Below, one piece after another: positions 41,851 to 51,105 of a stretch of DNA of 64,000 bases; positions within the stretch are counted from its first letter, which is position 1; each line of letters opens with the position of its first letter. The position numbers and the translations under genes are program-made. This DNA comes from JAJDXW01 sp965202895. Its GTDB lineage: Bacteria > Pseudomonadota > Gammaproteobacteria > HK1. The notes below the pieces were generated by a model. That model made no database searches, was not told where the DNA came from, and was given only the letters and a program-made list of their open reading frames with translations. The stretch is taken from NCBI GenBank assembly GCA_965202895.1, contig OZ241901.1:2170001-2234000 (forward strand), given 5' to 3'.

Positions 41851-42778
41851 TCCCTATGGCCAAAGACATCAAGCACAACGCGCTGCGAAAGATGCGGATC
41901 AGGCCGAGTTTGCCGCTTTGAAGAATGAGTACGTTTCCGTTGACACGGGTATCTATGACGATCGGGTGGCTGGAGCCTTTGACGACTTCGATGTCACCGA
42001 CCCTTCGGTGACAGAAGTATGGCATCACGAGGATCTGAGACTGGACACAGCCGTTGGTAGAACATGCGAAGAGATCGAACGCAGGGCCGCTATTTTGAAA
42101 TGCGCCTATCCTTTCAACCTGGATGGGGGAACTCTCTCATATTCGTCCCGAGGTTCGGGTATCTACGAATTCTTTCTCTCGATTTGCAATTCCAATACCC
42201 TTGCCAGTGGCAAGTACGTGTGGCTTCCCAGAATGTTCGAGCGTATAGCCGGGAGACTGGTAGCTTCCTATTTCGGAACGTATGCGCGGTGCATTCACAC
42301 CGGATGGCCGCGAGACCCGGATGTTGGAATTACGTTCAGGGAAGCCATGCAAACGGTTTCCAAGCGTACCGGAGAGTGGCAATGGGGGCCGGAAGACAAG
42401 CTACCAGAGGACAAGAATCAAGGAGACGAAGGCTGCGATTTCGTCGTATGGCTGGATGCTCCCGACAGACGGAAGATTGGCCAGATTTTTGTTTTGGGTC
42501 AGTGTGCCTGCGGCGATAATTGGCAAGACAAATATGGTGATCTCAATATCAAGAAATTACAGAAGTGGTTCAACCCCTTATCGTTGATCGAACCCGTGCG
42601 GAGCTTTGCAACTCCGCATCACGTTACCGATGCGCTCCTTCGTGAAGCGATCCGGGAAGGGGGACTTTTTTTCGATCGGGCGCGTTTGACGATGATCGCA
42701 TTTCACGCAGGGGAAAGCGTCCTCGATCAGAAGATGAAGAATTGTATGGCCAAATTGGTTGACTTGGTTCTCGAATAA
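41840..42778 (+). CDS. PD-(D/E)XK-like protein, partner of the ParB-like gene
   Basis: A 312-residue protein of no named family. The central motif EGCDFVVWLDAPDRRKIGQI, then FVLGQCACGDNWQDKY, fits a PD-(D/E)XK core in which D is followed by Q-x-C...K in place of E-x-K; Gln replacements occur in several restriction enzymes. The N-terminal third is acidic and helical; IREGGLFFDRARLTMIAF forms a later strand. The start (two adjacent ATGs at 41840) lies inside the ParB-like gene, and the two are probably co-translated. It is convergent with a C5 methyltransferase whose stop is 8 bp away. Inferred role: endonuclease of a ParB-linked restriction or defence module. Confidence 0.7.
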   Translation: MMNDPYGQRHQAQRAAKDADQAEFAALKNEYVSVDTGIYDDRVAGAFDDFDVTDPSVTEVWHHEDLRLDTAVGRTCEEIERRAAILKCAYPFNLDGGTLSYSSRGSGIYEFFLSICNSNTLASGKYVWLPRMFERIAGRLVASYFGTYARCIHTGWPRDPDVGITFREAMQTVSKRTGEWQWGPEDKLPEDKNQGDEGCDFVVWLDAPDRRKIGQIFVLGQCACGDNWQDKYGDLNIKKLQKWFNPLSLIEPVRSFATPHHVTDALLREAIREGGLFFDRARLTMIAFHAGESVLDQKMKNCMAKLVDLVLE

Positions 42779-42785
42779 CGTAATC

Positions 42786-43760
42786 TTACCAGATGTCCGG
42801 AAGAGCCCGGGCGATCGACTCGAATAGCGGCGGGGGTACTGCGTTTCCGACCGCTTCGTACTTTTCTCTCATCGAACCCGTTTCCGGAAAGAACAAGTCA
42901 TGCTTGAAGCCCTGAAGTCGTGCGGCTTCGCGATAGGAAAAGCGGCGCCGGGGAGCCCCGGAGGACCATACCCACTTGTCGGTATGGATTCGCACCAACT
43001 TTGGACTTATTGGATGAAGCGGCATATGACGCGGATGACTGACGATCGTCTTGCTGGGTTCGGACCAATCGCAACGCCTGTTTCGAGACATATAGTACCA
43101 GTGGAATTTGTCTTCGCAAAACTCGCCGCTCGGCCATTCAGGTAGCCCTGCTAGCGCGTCCGATACCGTTTTGAACTTGGCAGTGTCTTCTCCGGTACAA
43201 ACAGGAGCTGGAAACTCGAACCGTATTCCAAAATCGCTTCTTATCCCGACGATAAAAATTCTTGCTCTTTGTTGCGGGACTCCGAAGTTGACGGCATTGA
43301 GTAACCTATGATCTACCCGGTATCCTGCCATCCGAAACCGGGTAATTTGATTTCGCAGCAGATGGGAGAAATCGCTTCGGCGCATCCCGGATACGTTTTC
43401 AACGACGAATGCCTTGGGCCTTATCTGCCGTAGAGCTCTGTCAAATTCCCGGTAGAGATAATTTATTTTCCGGTTGGAAATCCTGGCACCCCCCTGACTG
43501 AAACCCTGGCATGGATAGCAGCCCACCAGAAGATCTGCGTCGGGAAAGGAACGAATTTCACATATGTCCCTGCATTGGAAATCGGTTTCCGGGAGGTTTG
43601 CATTGTAGAGATCTCTGGCATAGGAAGCCACGTCATTGGCAAAAATGACTTCGAAATCAGCCTTGATAAGGCCGGAATCCGATCCTCCGCAGCCACTGAA
43701 CAAAGATACGACTTTGGGCCGGCTGGACCGCGAATTCTTGAAACCGACTTCCATTTTCAT
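42786..43760 (-). CDS. DNA cytosine-5 methyltransferase, second
   Basis: A 324-residue C5 methyltransferase unrelated in detail to the one at 27291. Motif I VVSLFSGCGGSDSGL, motif IV VGCYPCQGFSQGGARI with the catalytic Cys, motif VI VVENVSGMRR, motif VIII PQQRARIFIVGI and motif X EAVGNAVPPPLFESI. The compact recognition region implies a short target. Its ATG overlaps the stop of the truncated mod copy by four bases, an overlap identical to that of mod and the AAA ATPase at 32797. It most likely serves the Vsr at 39981 and the nuclease-like gene facing it. Confidence 0.93.
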   Translation of the reverse strand: MKMEVGFKNSRSSRPKVVSLFSGCGGSDSGLIKADFEVIFANDVASYARDLYNANLPETDFQCRDICEIRSFPDADLLVGCYPCQGFSQGGARISNRKINYLYREFDRALRQIRPKAFVVENVSGMRRSDFSHLLRNQITRFRMAGYRVDHRLLNAVNFGVPQQRARIFIVGIRSDFGIRFEFPAPVCTGEDTAKFKTVSDALAGLPEWPSGEFCEDKFHWYYMSRNRRCDWSEPSKTIVSHPRHMPLHPISPKLVRIHTDKWVWSSGAPRRRFSYREAARLQGFKHDLFFPETGSMREKYEAVGNAVPPPLFESIARALPDIW

Positions 43761-44308
43761 ATCCGGAAGACCTTCATGACCTCGTCGCCGAGATGGTTGA
43801 TGACCTCGACCGCGATGCGGCCGGAGCGGGGTTTGGGGAAGGGGCGGGAGACGTCGCTGTGGAGGGTTGCCCAGGCATCGGCGTCGATCTCGGCCTTGAG
43901 GGTGGTCCTGAGCGCCTTGCAGGGGTCGTTCGCGCCGAGGAAGTAGGCGTGGCGGACGAAGAAGCTCTCCTCGTCGTAGTCGGTGTCGATGAACCAGCAG
44001 GCGATGCCGTCCGGGCCGTCCGAGCGGACCTCGCCGGTGTTGGGGTGGAAGACGTCCACGCCGTTGATCCTGACCTGGATGTGGCCGTCCCCGCCCTCGG
44101 TAGAAGGCGCTCCTTCGGCGGAAGGCGCAGCTTCCGGGGGGTACCGCAGCTTCGGGGAAGCCGCCACGTCGAGGACCTTGATGTCCGGCTCGTCGAAGAT
44201 GACGAAGAGGTTGCCCTTGCCGGTGTTCTTGAGGTCGTTCGCCATGTGGAGGTCGGCGTTCATCCGCGCCTTGAGCACGGGAGTGCGGCCGATCTGGTCG
44301 AACTCCGA
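43757..44308 (-). pseudogene. Truncated second copy of mod, 3' end
   Basis: About 550 bp nearly identical to 32797-33358: the last 180 or so codons of the Mod-like gene, including FHPNTGEVRSDGPDGIACWF and the stop. It lacks about 15 bases of the Ser/Pro linker. At about 44308 it fuses to a piece of the res gene at a few bases of shared sequence (ccgg/cgac). Confidence 0.9.
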
Positions 44309-44876
44309 CCGGTCGCGAGCTTGAGCGCGAGGCGGAGCAGCCCCGGATTCGCTTCGTGGCTGGCGTCCTCCAGGTACTGGAGGAAGCGCCGGCCGGACTG
44401 GCCCGTCCGCGGGGCGGCCTCGGTGAGCCAGATGGCGGTCTCGACCGCCTCGACCTGGCAGAAGAAGGGCCGGACGCCGGTAAACCGGTGGTCCCGCCAG
44501 TGCCGGAGCAGGCGTGCGGTCTCCGGGGTCACCCGCCACTGGTGCGGGTCCGGGAGCTGCCGCCACGCGTCGACCTCGCGGCGCACGCCGTTGATGATCT
44601 CGGCGTGTTGCTCGTACTGCTGTTCGCGGGTGGAGAGCCCCTTGCCTTCGTCGAAGATCAGGGCTTCCTGGGATTCCTGCCCCGCCGCATCTCCCTTGCC
44701 CCCGAGGCCGCGTTTCTTCGGCTTGGGGATGGGCGAGATGAAGGCGGCGCGGCGGCGGCGCTCGACGACGTTCTGCGTCGGCTGCCCGTCCGGACCGAGC
44801 TCCCAATGCCGGGCCGGGCGCTCGTACGGAGAGTTCAGGATCGGGTTGTCGAAGAATCGGTTGTCCACGTCCGCCC
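44309..44876 (-). pseudogene. Truncated second copy of res, 5' end
   Basis: About 570 bp nearly identical to 38805-39358: the first 185 codons of the Res-like gene, from the GTG-type start (VDNRFFDNPILNSPYERP) to just before Walker A (LALKLATG). Everything between Walker A of res and the 3' end of mod is missing, so one deletion of about 5.4 kb explains the fusion. Not functional. Confidence 0.9.
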
Positions 44877-44953
44877 GCCGCCCGTGCTGGCGTCCGCGCA
44901 TCTCCCGCCGGGGGCGAAGGGGAAGGCGAAGGCCGAAGCGCGAGTGTACCCGT

Positions 44954-45196
44954 TCGGGGGGGTCGGCCGCGGCGCCGCGCCTCGTGGGGCGCCATCCAGC
45001 TCGTCGCGGCGATGACGATCACTCCGACCGCGGCCATCACCACGAGCCAACCGAGGTGTGCGAGGGTCGGGGGGCGCCGGGTGACGATCGTCGGCACGAG
45101 GCCGAAGAGCGCCATCTGCACGCCGAGGTGGAACACGATGGACAGGGTGGAGGCTGCCGGGTGCGGAGCGCCTCCCTCGACGACCACGGCAGCATC
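44954..45196 (-). pseudogene. Membrane protein fragment
   Basis: A short frame includes two hydrophobic helices (LSIVFHLGVQMALFGLVPTI and LAHLGWLVVMAAVGVIVIAA) joined by TRRPPT. The surrounding residues are Arg/Pro-rich. It looks like a piece of a membrane protein left between two duplicated fragments. No family recognised. Confidence 0.35.
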
Positions 45197-45367
45197 GTCA
45201 TCGACCTCCGACCGGGCGGCGTGGCCCGCCGCCGGCCGCCGGCCGAGCGGTCGGCCCGTGGGCGGGGGCCGCGACCGGCGGACCTGCCTCCCGCCTTTCG
45301 CGTGCGGTCGGGCCGTCGAACCACCGAGCTGCCGACCCACCGGCCGAGACCGGCGCCTCGATCGAAC

Positions 45368-45408
45368 AACCATGAAATCTCGGCGGTGACTGCCGGGATT
45401 TCATGGTT
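45368..45408. repeat. Second copy of the DUF4143-associated palindrome
   Basis: Arms of 19 bp (aaccatgaaatctcggcgg and its complement with two mismatches) around tga. It matches 25758-25798 and, as there, lies directly left of DUF4143 sequence, although most of that gene is missing here. Confidence 0.8.
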
Positions 45409-45417
45409 GCATCCTTC

Positions 45418-45773
45418 CGGGGATTGGCAGCCTGCAATCGCTGAACTCGCATCCCAAGTCCGGGGTGTCCTGGGAAGGGTTCCTGCTGGAGGCGATCGTC
45501 GATCGGCTGCACCTCCCGGACGAGGGTGTCCACTTCCGGGCGACCCACACCGGCGCCGAGCTCGACCTGCTGATCACCCGCGGGAACCGGCGGATCGGTA
45601 TCGAGATCAAACGGACCACGGCGCCCAAGGTCACGCGCTCGATCCGGTCGTCCCTGGCCGACCTCGACCTTTCGGAGGTCGTCGTCGTCCATGCGGGTCG
45701 GGAGTCCTGTCGCTTGGCGGGCAAGGTCCGTGCGGTGGCCGCGAGCCGCCTCGACCGGGACCTCGGCCTCTGA
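45418..45773 (+). pseudogene. Truncated second copy of the DUF4143 gene, 3' end
   Basis: Nearly identical to 26618-26968. It keeps the last 115 or so residues, including GVSWEGFLLEAIVDRLHLPD, HTGAELDLLITRGNRR and IGIEIKRTTAPK, so the nuclease-like half of DUF4143 without the ATPase. It starts 10 bp after the palindrome; no start codon is evident, though the frame stays open. Confidence 0.9.
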
Positions 45774-46095
45774 CGAACGGCGACGGGAGGGACCCGCGGC
45801 TCGCCGGGCGGCCGGCCCCCCTTCGCCGATGCCTCGTACCGGAGCCCTCCGTACCGGCCCCGAACGGCGATGGCCGGGTCCGTCCGGGCTTCTCGGATCG
45901 CGTGGTTCGAACACGACCCTGTCCGCCGGTCAAGCTGCGGCGAACCGCCTGCATCCGCGTAACGGGCGCGAGAGCCGCAGTCGGAGTGAAGATGTTGAAT
46001 CTTATTGTTTTTTAAGAATTTAGTCGCGTTTGATGTGCTGGAGACCCTCCAATCATAATCACCCGATTGGCCGGTGAAGGAGGACCGTTTCCCTC

Positions 46096-46301
46096 ATGTC
46101 GATTTCTCCTCGTCCATCGTCCGGACCCGGGATCGGAGAAGCGATTGACGGCTTTTGCCGGCCAATCTCGTATCGTTCGGAGGGGGCGGAGCTCCCGAGC
46201 CGCCCGGCCCCGACGGCGCGGACGGACCGTGCGGCAGCGTCGTCGATCTCTTCTGCGGAGCGGGGGGCTCTCCCACGGGTTCCGGCAGGAGGGATTCGAG
46301 T
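46096..46301 (+). pseudogene. Truncated, frameshifted second copy of dcm, 5' end
   Basis: Matches the first 210 bp of the methyltransferase gene at 27291, including its ribosome-binding site and part of the promoter (CATAAT kept, the -35 changed). A G-run shortened by one base shifts the frame before motif I, and homology stops after ggcaggagggattcgag. Marks the right end of the duplicated island. Confidence 0.88.
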
Positions 46302-46443
46302 TTCGCGGCTTGAGTTTCCGGATCACGTTTCAATCGGAAGACCGCTCCGATTCGCCGCCTCGGTGTAGAGAACGAAGCGGCGGATTTCGCCGGCGCGGCC
46401 GCCGGAGCACCTGCGGGTTCATCCCCGGACGGGGCGGGCGCGG

Positions 46444-47157
46444 CTACAGCAGGCCGCGCTCGACGAAGGAGACACACTCCGCGTCCCCGACCACGAGGTG
46501 GTCGAGCACCCGCACCTCGACCATGGAGAGCGCGTCCACGAGCTGTTCGGTGAGGAGCCGGTCGGTTTGGCTCGGCTCCGCGACCCCGGAGGGGTGGTTG
46601 TGGGCGAAGATCACCGCCGCCGCGTTGAGGTTGAGGGAGCGGCGGACCACTTCGCGCGCGTACACGGTCGCGCCGTCGATGGTGCCGCGGAACATTTCCT
46701 CGAACTCGATGACGCGGTGGCGGTTGTCGAGGAAGAGACACGAGAACACCTCGAAGGGCAGGTGCCGGAGCTTCGCCATCAGGAAGCGCGAGGTCTCGTC
46801 CGGGGTGGTGAGCGGGTCGCCGCGGTCGAGCCGGGTCGCGAGGTGGCGCCGGCCGAGCTCGAGGCAGGCCTGGAGCTCGACGTAGCGCGCCGGCCCGAAG
46901 CCCGGCAACCGGCAGAGGTCCTCCCGGTCGAGGTCCAGCAGCCCGCGAAGGCCTCCCGAGGAGACGATCGCGTCGCGGGCGACGTCCACGGCCGTCCGGC
47001 CCCGGGTCCCCGACCGCACGAACAGGGCCACGAGCTCCGCGTCGGAGAGCGCCTGCGGGCCCCTGCGGAGCAGCTTCTCACGAGGCCGCTCCGACTCCGG
47101 CCAGTCCTTGATCCCCGGCCTCTGGGTCGATGCCGGCTCGGTGCCTTCCTTCAGCAT
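46444..47157 (-). CDS. radC: RadC family protein (JAB/MPN domain)
   Basis: A 237-residue RadC protein: N-terminal UPF0758 region (RPREKLLRRGPQALSDAELV), helix-hairpin-helix LCRLPGFGPARYVELQACLE, and a JAB/MPN metalloprotease-like domain (FEVFSCLFLDNRHRVIEFEE; the JAMM motif in AAAVIFAHNHPSG; DHLVVGD). Despite its name its role in repair is unproven. Radial position opposite coaBC is the standard gammaproteobacterial arrangement. I chose the ATG giving MLKEGTEPAST; the frame is open upstream but Arg-rich. The island's right edge ends about 140 bp downstream of its stop. Confidence 0.93.
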   Translation of the reverse strand: MLKEGTEPASTQRPGIKDWPESERPREKLLRRGPQALSDAELVALFVRSGTRGRTAVDVARDAIVSSGGLRGLLDLDREDLCRLPGFGPARYVELQACLELGRRHLATRLDRGDPLTTPDETSRFLMAKLRHLPFEVFSCLFLDNRHRVIEFEEMFRGTIDGATVYAREVVRRSLNLNAAAVIFAHNHPSGVAEPSQTDRLLTEQLVDALSMVEVRVLDHLVVGDAECVSFVERGLL

Positions 47158-47540
47158 GTCGGCGTCGCTCTCGTTCCACCTTCGTTCGCGCGAACGCGCC
47201 CCGGTCCGCTCGGGACGGACCGCCGAGCGCGGCCCGGTTGCGGCCCGGTCGGCGGGCAGGCCGGCGGCCAGGCTGCCGCCCTCGCAGCCGCCCTCGCCGC
47301 CACGCCGGCAACGGTCTCCCGTCCTTCGCCCGCGCCGCCGCCGGCCACTGCGCCCCGACCGGCCGGCTGGTTCGCCGGCCGCGGCCCCGAAGCCCGAAGC
47401 GGACGGCTTGGACATCCGCCCCCCGTTGCCGGACAATCCCTTCGCATCGCGAGCCCGCACGGTAACATCGGGACGCCGCCGCCGAGACGGGTATTTTTCT
47501 CGCCGGCGTGGAGAAACAGGCTCGCGATTCGTGGGAATTC
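47158..47540. other. Divergent intergenic region radC/coaBC
   Basis: About 380 bp of Pro/Arg-coding, GC-rich sequence. It should contain both promoters; no close sigma70 match found. Only composition-driven open frames. Confidence 0.5.
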
Positions 47541-48800
47541 ATGAACATCGTCCTCGGCGTGGCGGGCGGGATCGCCGCCTACAAGAGCCCCGAGATCGTC
47601 CGGCGCCTCAAGGACGCGGGGCACGACGTGCGCGTGGTGATGACCGCGGGGGCGGAGGCGTTCGTCACCCCGCTCACCTTTCAGGCCGTGTCGGGGGAGC
47701 CGGTCCACCGCGATCTCCTCGACGAGACGGCGGAGGCCGCGATGGGCCATATCGAGCTCGCCCGCTGGGCGGACACGGTGCTCGCCGCCCCGGCCACCGC
47801 GAACCTGATGGCGCGGCTCGCGCACGGCTTCGCGGACGACCTGCTCACCACCCTCTGCCTCGCCACCCCCTCCCCGATCGTCTTGGCCCCGGCCATGAAC
47901 CAGCAGATGTGGCGCGCGCCCGCGACCCGGGCCAACCTGGAAGTCCTGGTCGGGCGCGGGGTCCGGATCATCGGTCCCGACGCGGGCTGGCAGGCGTGCG
48001 GTGACGTGGGGCCGGGACGGATGAGTGAGCCCGCGGACGTGGTGTCCGCGCTGCTCGCCGGGGCCGGGTCCGCCTCGCCGGGGTCCGGGTCGTGCGATGC
48101 GGATGCGGATTGGGATGGGGAGACCCCCGCTCCGCTCGCCGGGGTCCGGGTCCTCGTGACCGCCGGGCCCACCCGCGAGGCGATCGACCCCGTGCGCTTC
48201 ATCAGCAACCACAGCTCCGGCAAGATGGGCTTCGCGGTGGCCGCCGCCGCCCGCACGCTCGGGGCGGAGGTGGATCTCGTGTCCGGCCCGGTATCGCTCG
48301 ACCCGCCGTCCGGGGTCGGCGTTGTCCCGGTGGTGTCGGCCGCGGAGATGCACCGCGAGGTCCTGGCCCGCGCGGCCGGATGCGACGTCTTCATCGCCGC
48401 CGCGGCGGTCGCGGACTACACCCCGCTCTCGCCCGCGTCCGGCAAGCTGAAGAAGGAGGCCGCCCCCCTCCGCCTCGATCTCCGGCCGACGCCGGACATC
48501 CTCGCCGAGGTCGCCGCGCTCGACGATCCTCCGTTCACGGTGGGCTTCGCGGCCGAGACCGAGGATCTCGAACGGCACGCCCGCTCGAAGCTCGAACGGA
48601 AACGCCTCGACCTCATCGCGGGCAACCGGGTGGACGGCTCCGATCTCGGGTTCGACAGCGACCGAAACGCGCTCCTCGTGCTGTGGCCGGACGGCGGACG
48701 GGCCGATCTGCCCGCGGGGTCCAAGACCCTGCTCGCCCGGCAGCTCCTTGCCCTCGTCAGCGAGCGGTTCCTTGCCGAACGTTCAGCTTCGCACCCTTGA
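47541..48800 (+). CDS. coaBC: Bifunctional phosphopantothenoylcysteine decarboxylase/synthetase
   Basis: Makes 4'-phosphopantetheine for coenzyme A: CoaB joins phosphopantothenate and cysteine with CTP, and CoaC decarboxylates the product with FMN. CoaC domain, residues 1-175: NIVLGVAGGIAAYKSPEIVR, the active-site His in AAMGHIELARWAD, and APAMNQQMW. CoaB domain, about 198-405: VLVTAGPTREAIDPVRFISN, HSSGKMG, AAAVADYTP, GFAAETEDL. Between them is a 25-residue Gly/Ser/Asp linker (GAGSASPGSGSCDADADW) not typical of the family. Length 419 is normal. It overlaps dut by 29 bp. Confidence 0.95.
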   Translation: MNIVLGVAGGIAAYKSPEIVRRLKDAGHDVRVVMTAGAEAFVTPLTFQAVSGEPVHRDLLDETAEAAMGHIELARWADTVLAAPATANLMARLAHGFADDLLTTLCLATPSPIVLAPAMNQQMWRAPATRANLEVLVGRGVRIIGPDAGWQACGDVGPGRMSEPADVVSALLAGAGSASPGSGSCDADADWDGETPAPLAGVRVLVTAGPTREAIDPVRFISNHSSGKMGFAVAAAARTLGAEVDLVSGPVSLDPPSGVGVVPVVSAAEMHREVLARAAGCDVFIAAAAVADYTPLSPASGKLKKEAAPLRLDLRPTPDILAEVAALDDPPFTVGFAAETEDLERHARSKLERKRLDLIAGNRVDGSDLGFDSDRNALLVLWPDGGRADLPAGSKTLLARQLLALVSERFLAERSASHP

Positions 48801-49227
48801 TCCCCGGATCGGACGGGAGATCCCGCTTCCCGGGTACGCGACGGACGGGTCGGCGGGGCTCGATCTGCGGGCCTGCATCGAGCGGCCGGCCGCCATCGGG
48901 CCGGGCGACACGCGGCTCGTCGCGACCGGGATCGCCATCCACATCGCCGACCCGGGCTACGCCGCGGTGATCCTGCCGCGCTCCGGGCTCGGCCACCGCC
49001 ACGGCATCGTGCTCGGAAACCTGGTGGGACTCATCGACTCCGACTACCAGGGAGAGATCCTCGTTTCGTGCTGGAACCGGGGACGCGAGCCCTACGTCAT
49101 CGACCCCGGAGAGCGGATCGCCCAGCTCGTGGTCGTACCCGTCGCCCGCGCCCGCTTCGAGCTGGTCGAGACGTTCTCCGAGACGAAGCGCGGGACGGGG
49201 GGCTTCGGCCACACCGGCCGCCGGTAG
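48772..49227 (+). CDS. dut: Deoxyuridine 5'-triphosphate nucleotidohydrolase
   Basis: Hydrolyses dUTP to dUMP, keeping uracil out of DNA and feeding thymidylate synthesis. The five trimeric-dUTPase motifs appear in order: YATDGSAGLDLRA (1), PRSGLGHRHG (2), GLIDSDYQGEILV (3), RIAQLVVVP (4) and RGTGGFGHTG (5) at the C-terminus. The TTG at 48772 gives the usual start (PNVQLRTLDPRIG) inside the end of coaBC; a TTG at 48748 is also in frame. The coupling and order match other Gammaproteobacteria. Confidence 0.94.
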   Translation: MPNVQLRTLDPRIGREIPLPGYATDGSAGLDLRACIERPAAIGPGDTRLVATGIAIHIADPGYAAVILPRSGLGHRHGIVLGNLVGLIDSDYQGEILVSCWNRGREPYVIDPGERIAQLVVVPVARARFELVETFSETKRGTGGFGHTGRR

Positions 49228-49554
49228 CCCGGCCGCCCGCGGCGGCCCGCGATGGCGGCCGGGGCGCCGCGCAAGGATGATTCGGGCCGGGGGCGGCACG
49301 CGGGGCGCGGTGACCCGCATCGCGGAACGCCGCGGCGCGCCTCCCCGCGCCCCCGCCCCGGGTCACCCCGACCCACGGCCGCCCCCCGTCGTCGCCGGCC
49401 GCCCCCGCACCGCTCGACCTCCCGCTACCGGCACCGCTGCGGCGCGCGCAACCTGCTCCACATCCACCGGGCCGCCCTACACTACCCGCCGTCTCGCGAG
49501 CGGCGCGGCGCGGGGCCGCGACCCGGCGAAACACGACGGAGGAATGACCGGACC
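49228..49554. other. Intergenic region dut-algC
   Basis: About 325 bp of very GC-rich sequence with no gene recognised. A ggagga lies 11 bases before the algC ATG. Confidence 0.5.
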
Positions 49555-51105
49555 ATGCCGACGCTCCAGACCCCACCCGCACCCGACGCCACGCCCCGCG
49601 GCTGCCACATCCCCGCCGAGGTCTTTCGCGCCTACGACATCCGGGGCATCGCTCCCGACCCGCTGGGCCCGGAACTGGTCCGCGCCATCGGGTGGTCCAT
49701 TGCCCGCGAGGCGCGCGAGCTCGGGGAGACCCGCGTCGCGATCGGACGGGACGGCCGCCTGACCGGCCCGCCGCTCCGCGATGCGCTCACGGGGGGCCTG
49801 CTCGCGGGCGGGGTCTCGGTGGTGGACATGGGCCAGCTACCGACCCCGATCCTCTACTTCGCGGCGCGCGAGATCGGGAGCGGGGTCATGATCACCGGGA
49901 GCCACAACCCTCCCCACTACAACGGACTCAAGATCACCCTCGCCGGGGAGACCCTGTTCGGGGCGCGCATCCGGAAGCTCCGCGAGCGGCTCGAAGCGCA
50001 CGGCTGGCCGGGCGTCCCCCTGCCGGACGGCGGACCCCACGGCAGCGGCGGCAGCGACGCCGGCGCCGACGCCGGCCCCCGCGCGAGCGCCGGGAGCCCG
50101 GAAGAGGGACGGAACGATGGCGGGCCCATCCCCCGCGGCGGCGTCACCCTCGCCTCGCACGACCCTCGCGAGGACTACGTACGAGAGGTCACCGGCCGGG
50201 TCTCCCGCGGCCGCCGCCTCCGGGTGGTGGTCGACGCCGGCAACGGCATCACCGGGCCGATCGCGCCCCGGCTCCTTCGCGCCCTCGGCCACGACGTCGT
50301 CGAGCTCCACTGCGAGGTGGACGGACGCTTCCCGAACCATCCTCCCGACACGAGCGTCGCCGCGTGCTACGCGGACCTCGCGGCGGCCGTCGTCGGGGAG
50401 CGCGCCGACCTCGGCCTCGCGTTCGACGGGGACGGCGACCGGCTCGGGGTGGTGGACGGCACGGGGGAGATCGTCTGGCCGGACCGCTTCATGATGCTCT
50501 ACGCGGAAGAGATCCTCACGCGCCGGCCCGGCGCGGTCTTCGTCCATGACGTCAAGTGCACCCGGCATCTCGGCGAGTTCATCGTGTCGCGGGGCGGGCG
50601 GGCGGTGATGGGGAGGACCGGGCATTCCTATATCAAGAAGCTGCTCAAGGATGCGGGGGCGGTGCTCGCCGGGGAGATGTCGGGACACCTCTTCTTCTCC
50701 GACCGCTGGTACGGCTTCGACGACGCCCTCTACGCGGCTGCCCGCCTCCTGGAGATCCTCGCCGCCTCCCCGGAGTCCCCCACCGAGCGGCTCGCCGCCC
50801 TGCCCCAGGGGATCTCGACCCCGGAGATCCGGGTCGAGATGCGCGAGGGCGAGCCGGAGAGGTTCATGGAGCGGCTCCTCGACGCACTCCCCGGCGCTCC
50901 GGGATTCGCCGGCGCGAGGCTCGACACCCTCGACGGGGCGCGCGTCGAGCTCGCCGACGGATGGGCGCTCATCCGCGCCTCCAACACCTCCCCGAGCCTC
51001 GCCCTCCGGCTCGAAGCGGACTCCGAGGCGGCGCTCGATCGGATCGCGGGCGACGTGCGGGGGCTACTGCTGCGGCTGGGTCCCGATCTCGAGATACCCC
51101 TCTGA
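49555..51105 (+). CDS. algC: Phosphomannomutase/phosphoglucomutase
   Basis: Interconverts hexose 1- and 6-phosphates for cell-surface polysaccharides and central metabolism. The alpha-D-phosphohexomutase signatures are all present: FRAYDIRGIAPD, the phosphoserine loop VMITGSHNPPHYNGLK, metal loop FDGDGDRLGVVD, sugar-binding MGRTGHSYIKKLL and GEMSGHLFF, and phosphate-binding LIRASNTSPSL. The 516-residue length exceeds the usual 460 or so, partly through a Gly/Ala/Asp-rich insertion (GGPHGSGGSDAGADAGPRAS and following) between domains 1 and 2. It sits in the conserved coaBC-dut-algC-argB order and could supply sugars to the surface genes at 6-13 kb. Confidence 0.95.
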   Translation: MPTLQTPPAPDATPRGCHIPAEVFRAYDIRGIAPDPLGPELVRAIGWSIAREARELGETRVAIGRDGRLTGPPLRDALTGGLLAGGVSVVDMGQLPTPILYFAAREIGSGVMITGSHNPPHYNGLKITLAGETLFGARIRKLRERLEAHGWPGVPLPDGGPHGSGGSDAGADAGPRASAGSPEEGRNDGGPIPRGGVTLASHDPREDYVREVTGRVSRGRRLRVVVDAGNGITGPIAPRLLRALGHDVVELHCEVDGRFPNHPPDTSVAACYADLAAAVVGERADLGLAFDGDGDRLGVVDGTGEIVWPDRFMMLYAEEILTRRPGAVFVHDVKCTRHLGEFIVSRGGRAVMGRTGHSYIKKLLKDAGAVLAGEMSGHLFFSDRWYGFDDALYAAARLLEILAASPESPTERLAALPQGISTPEIRVEMREGEPERFMERLLDALPGAPGFAGARLDTLDGARVELADGWALIRASNTSPSLALRLEADSEAALDRIAGDVRGLLLRLGPDLEIPL

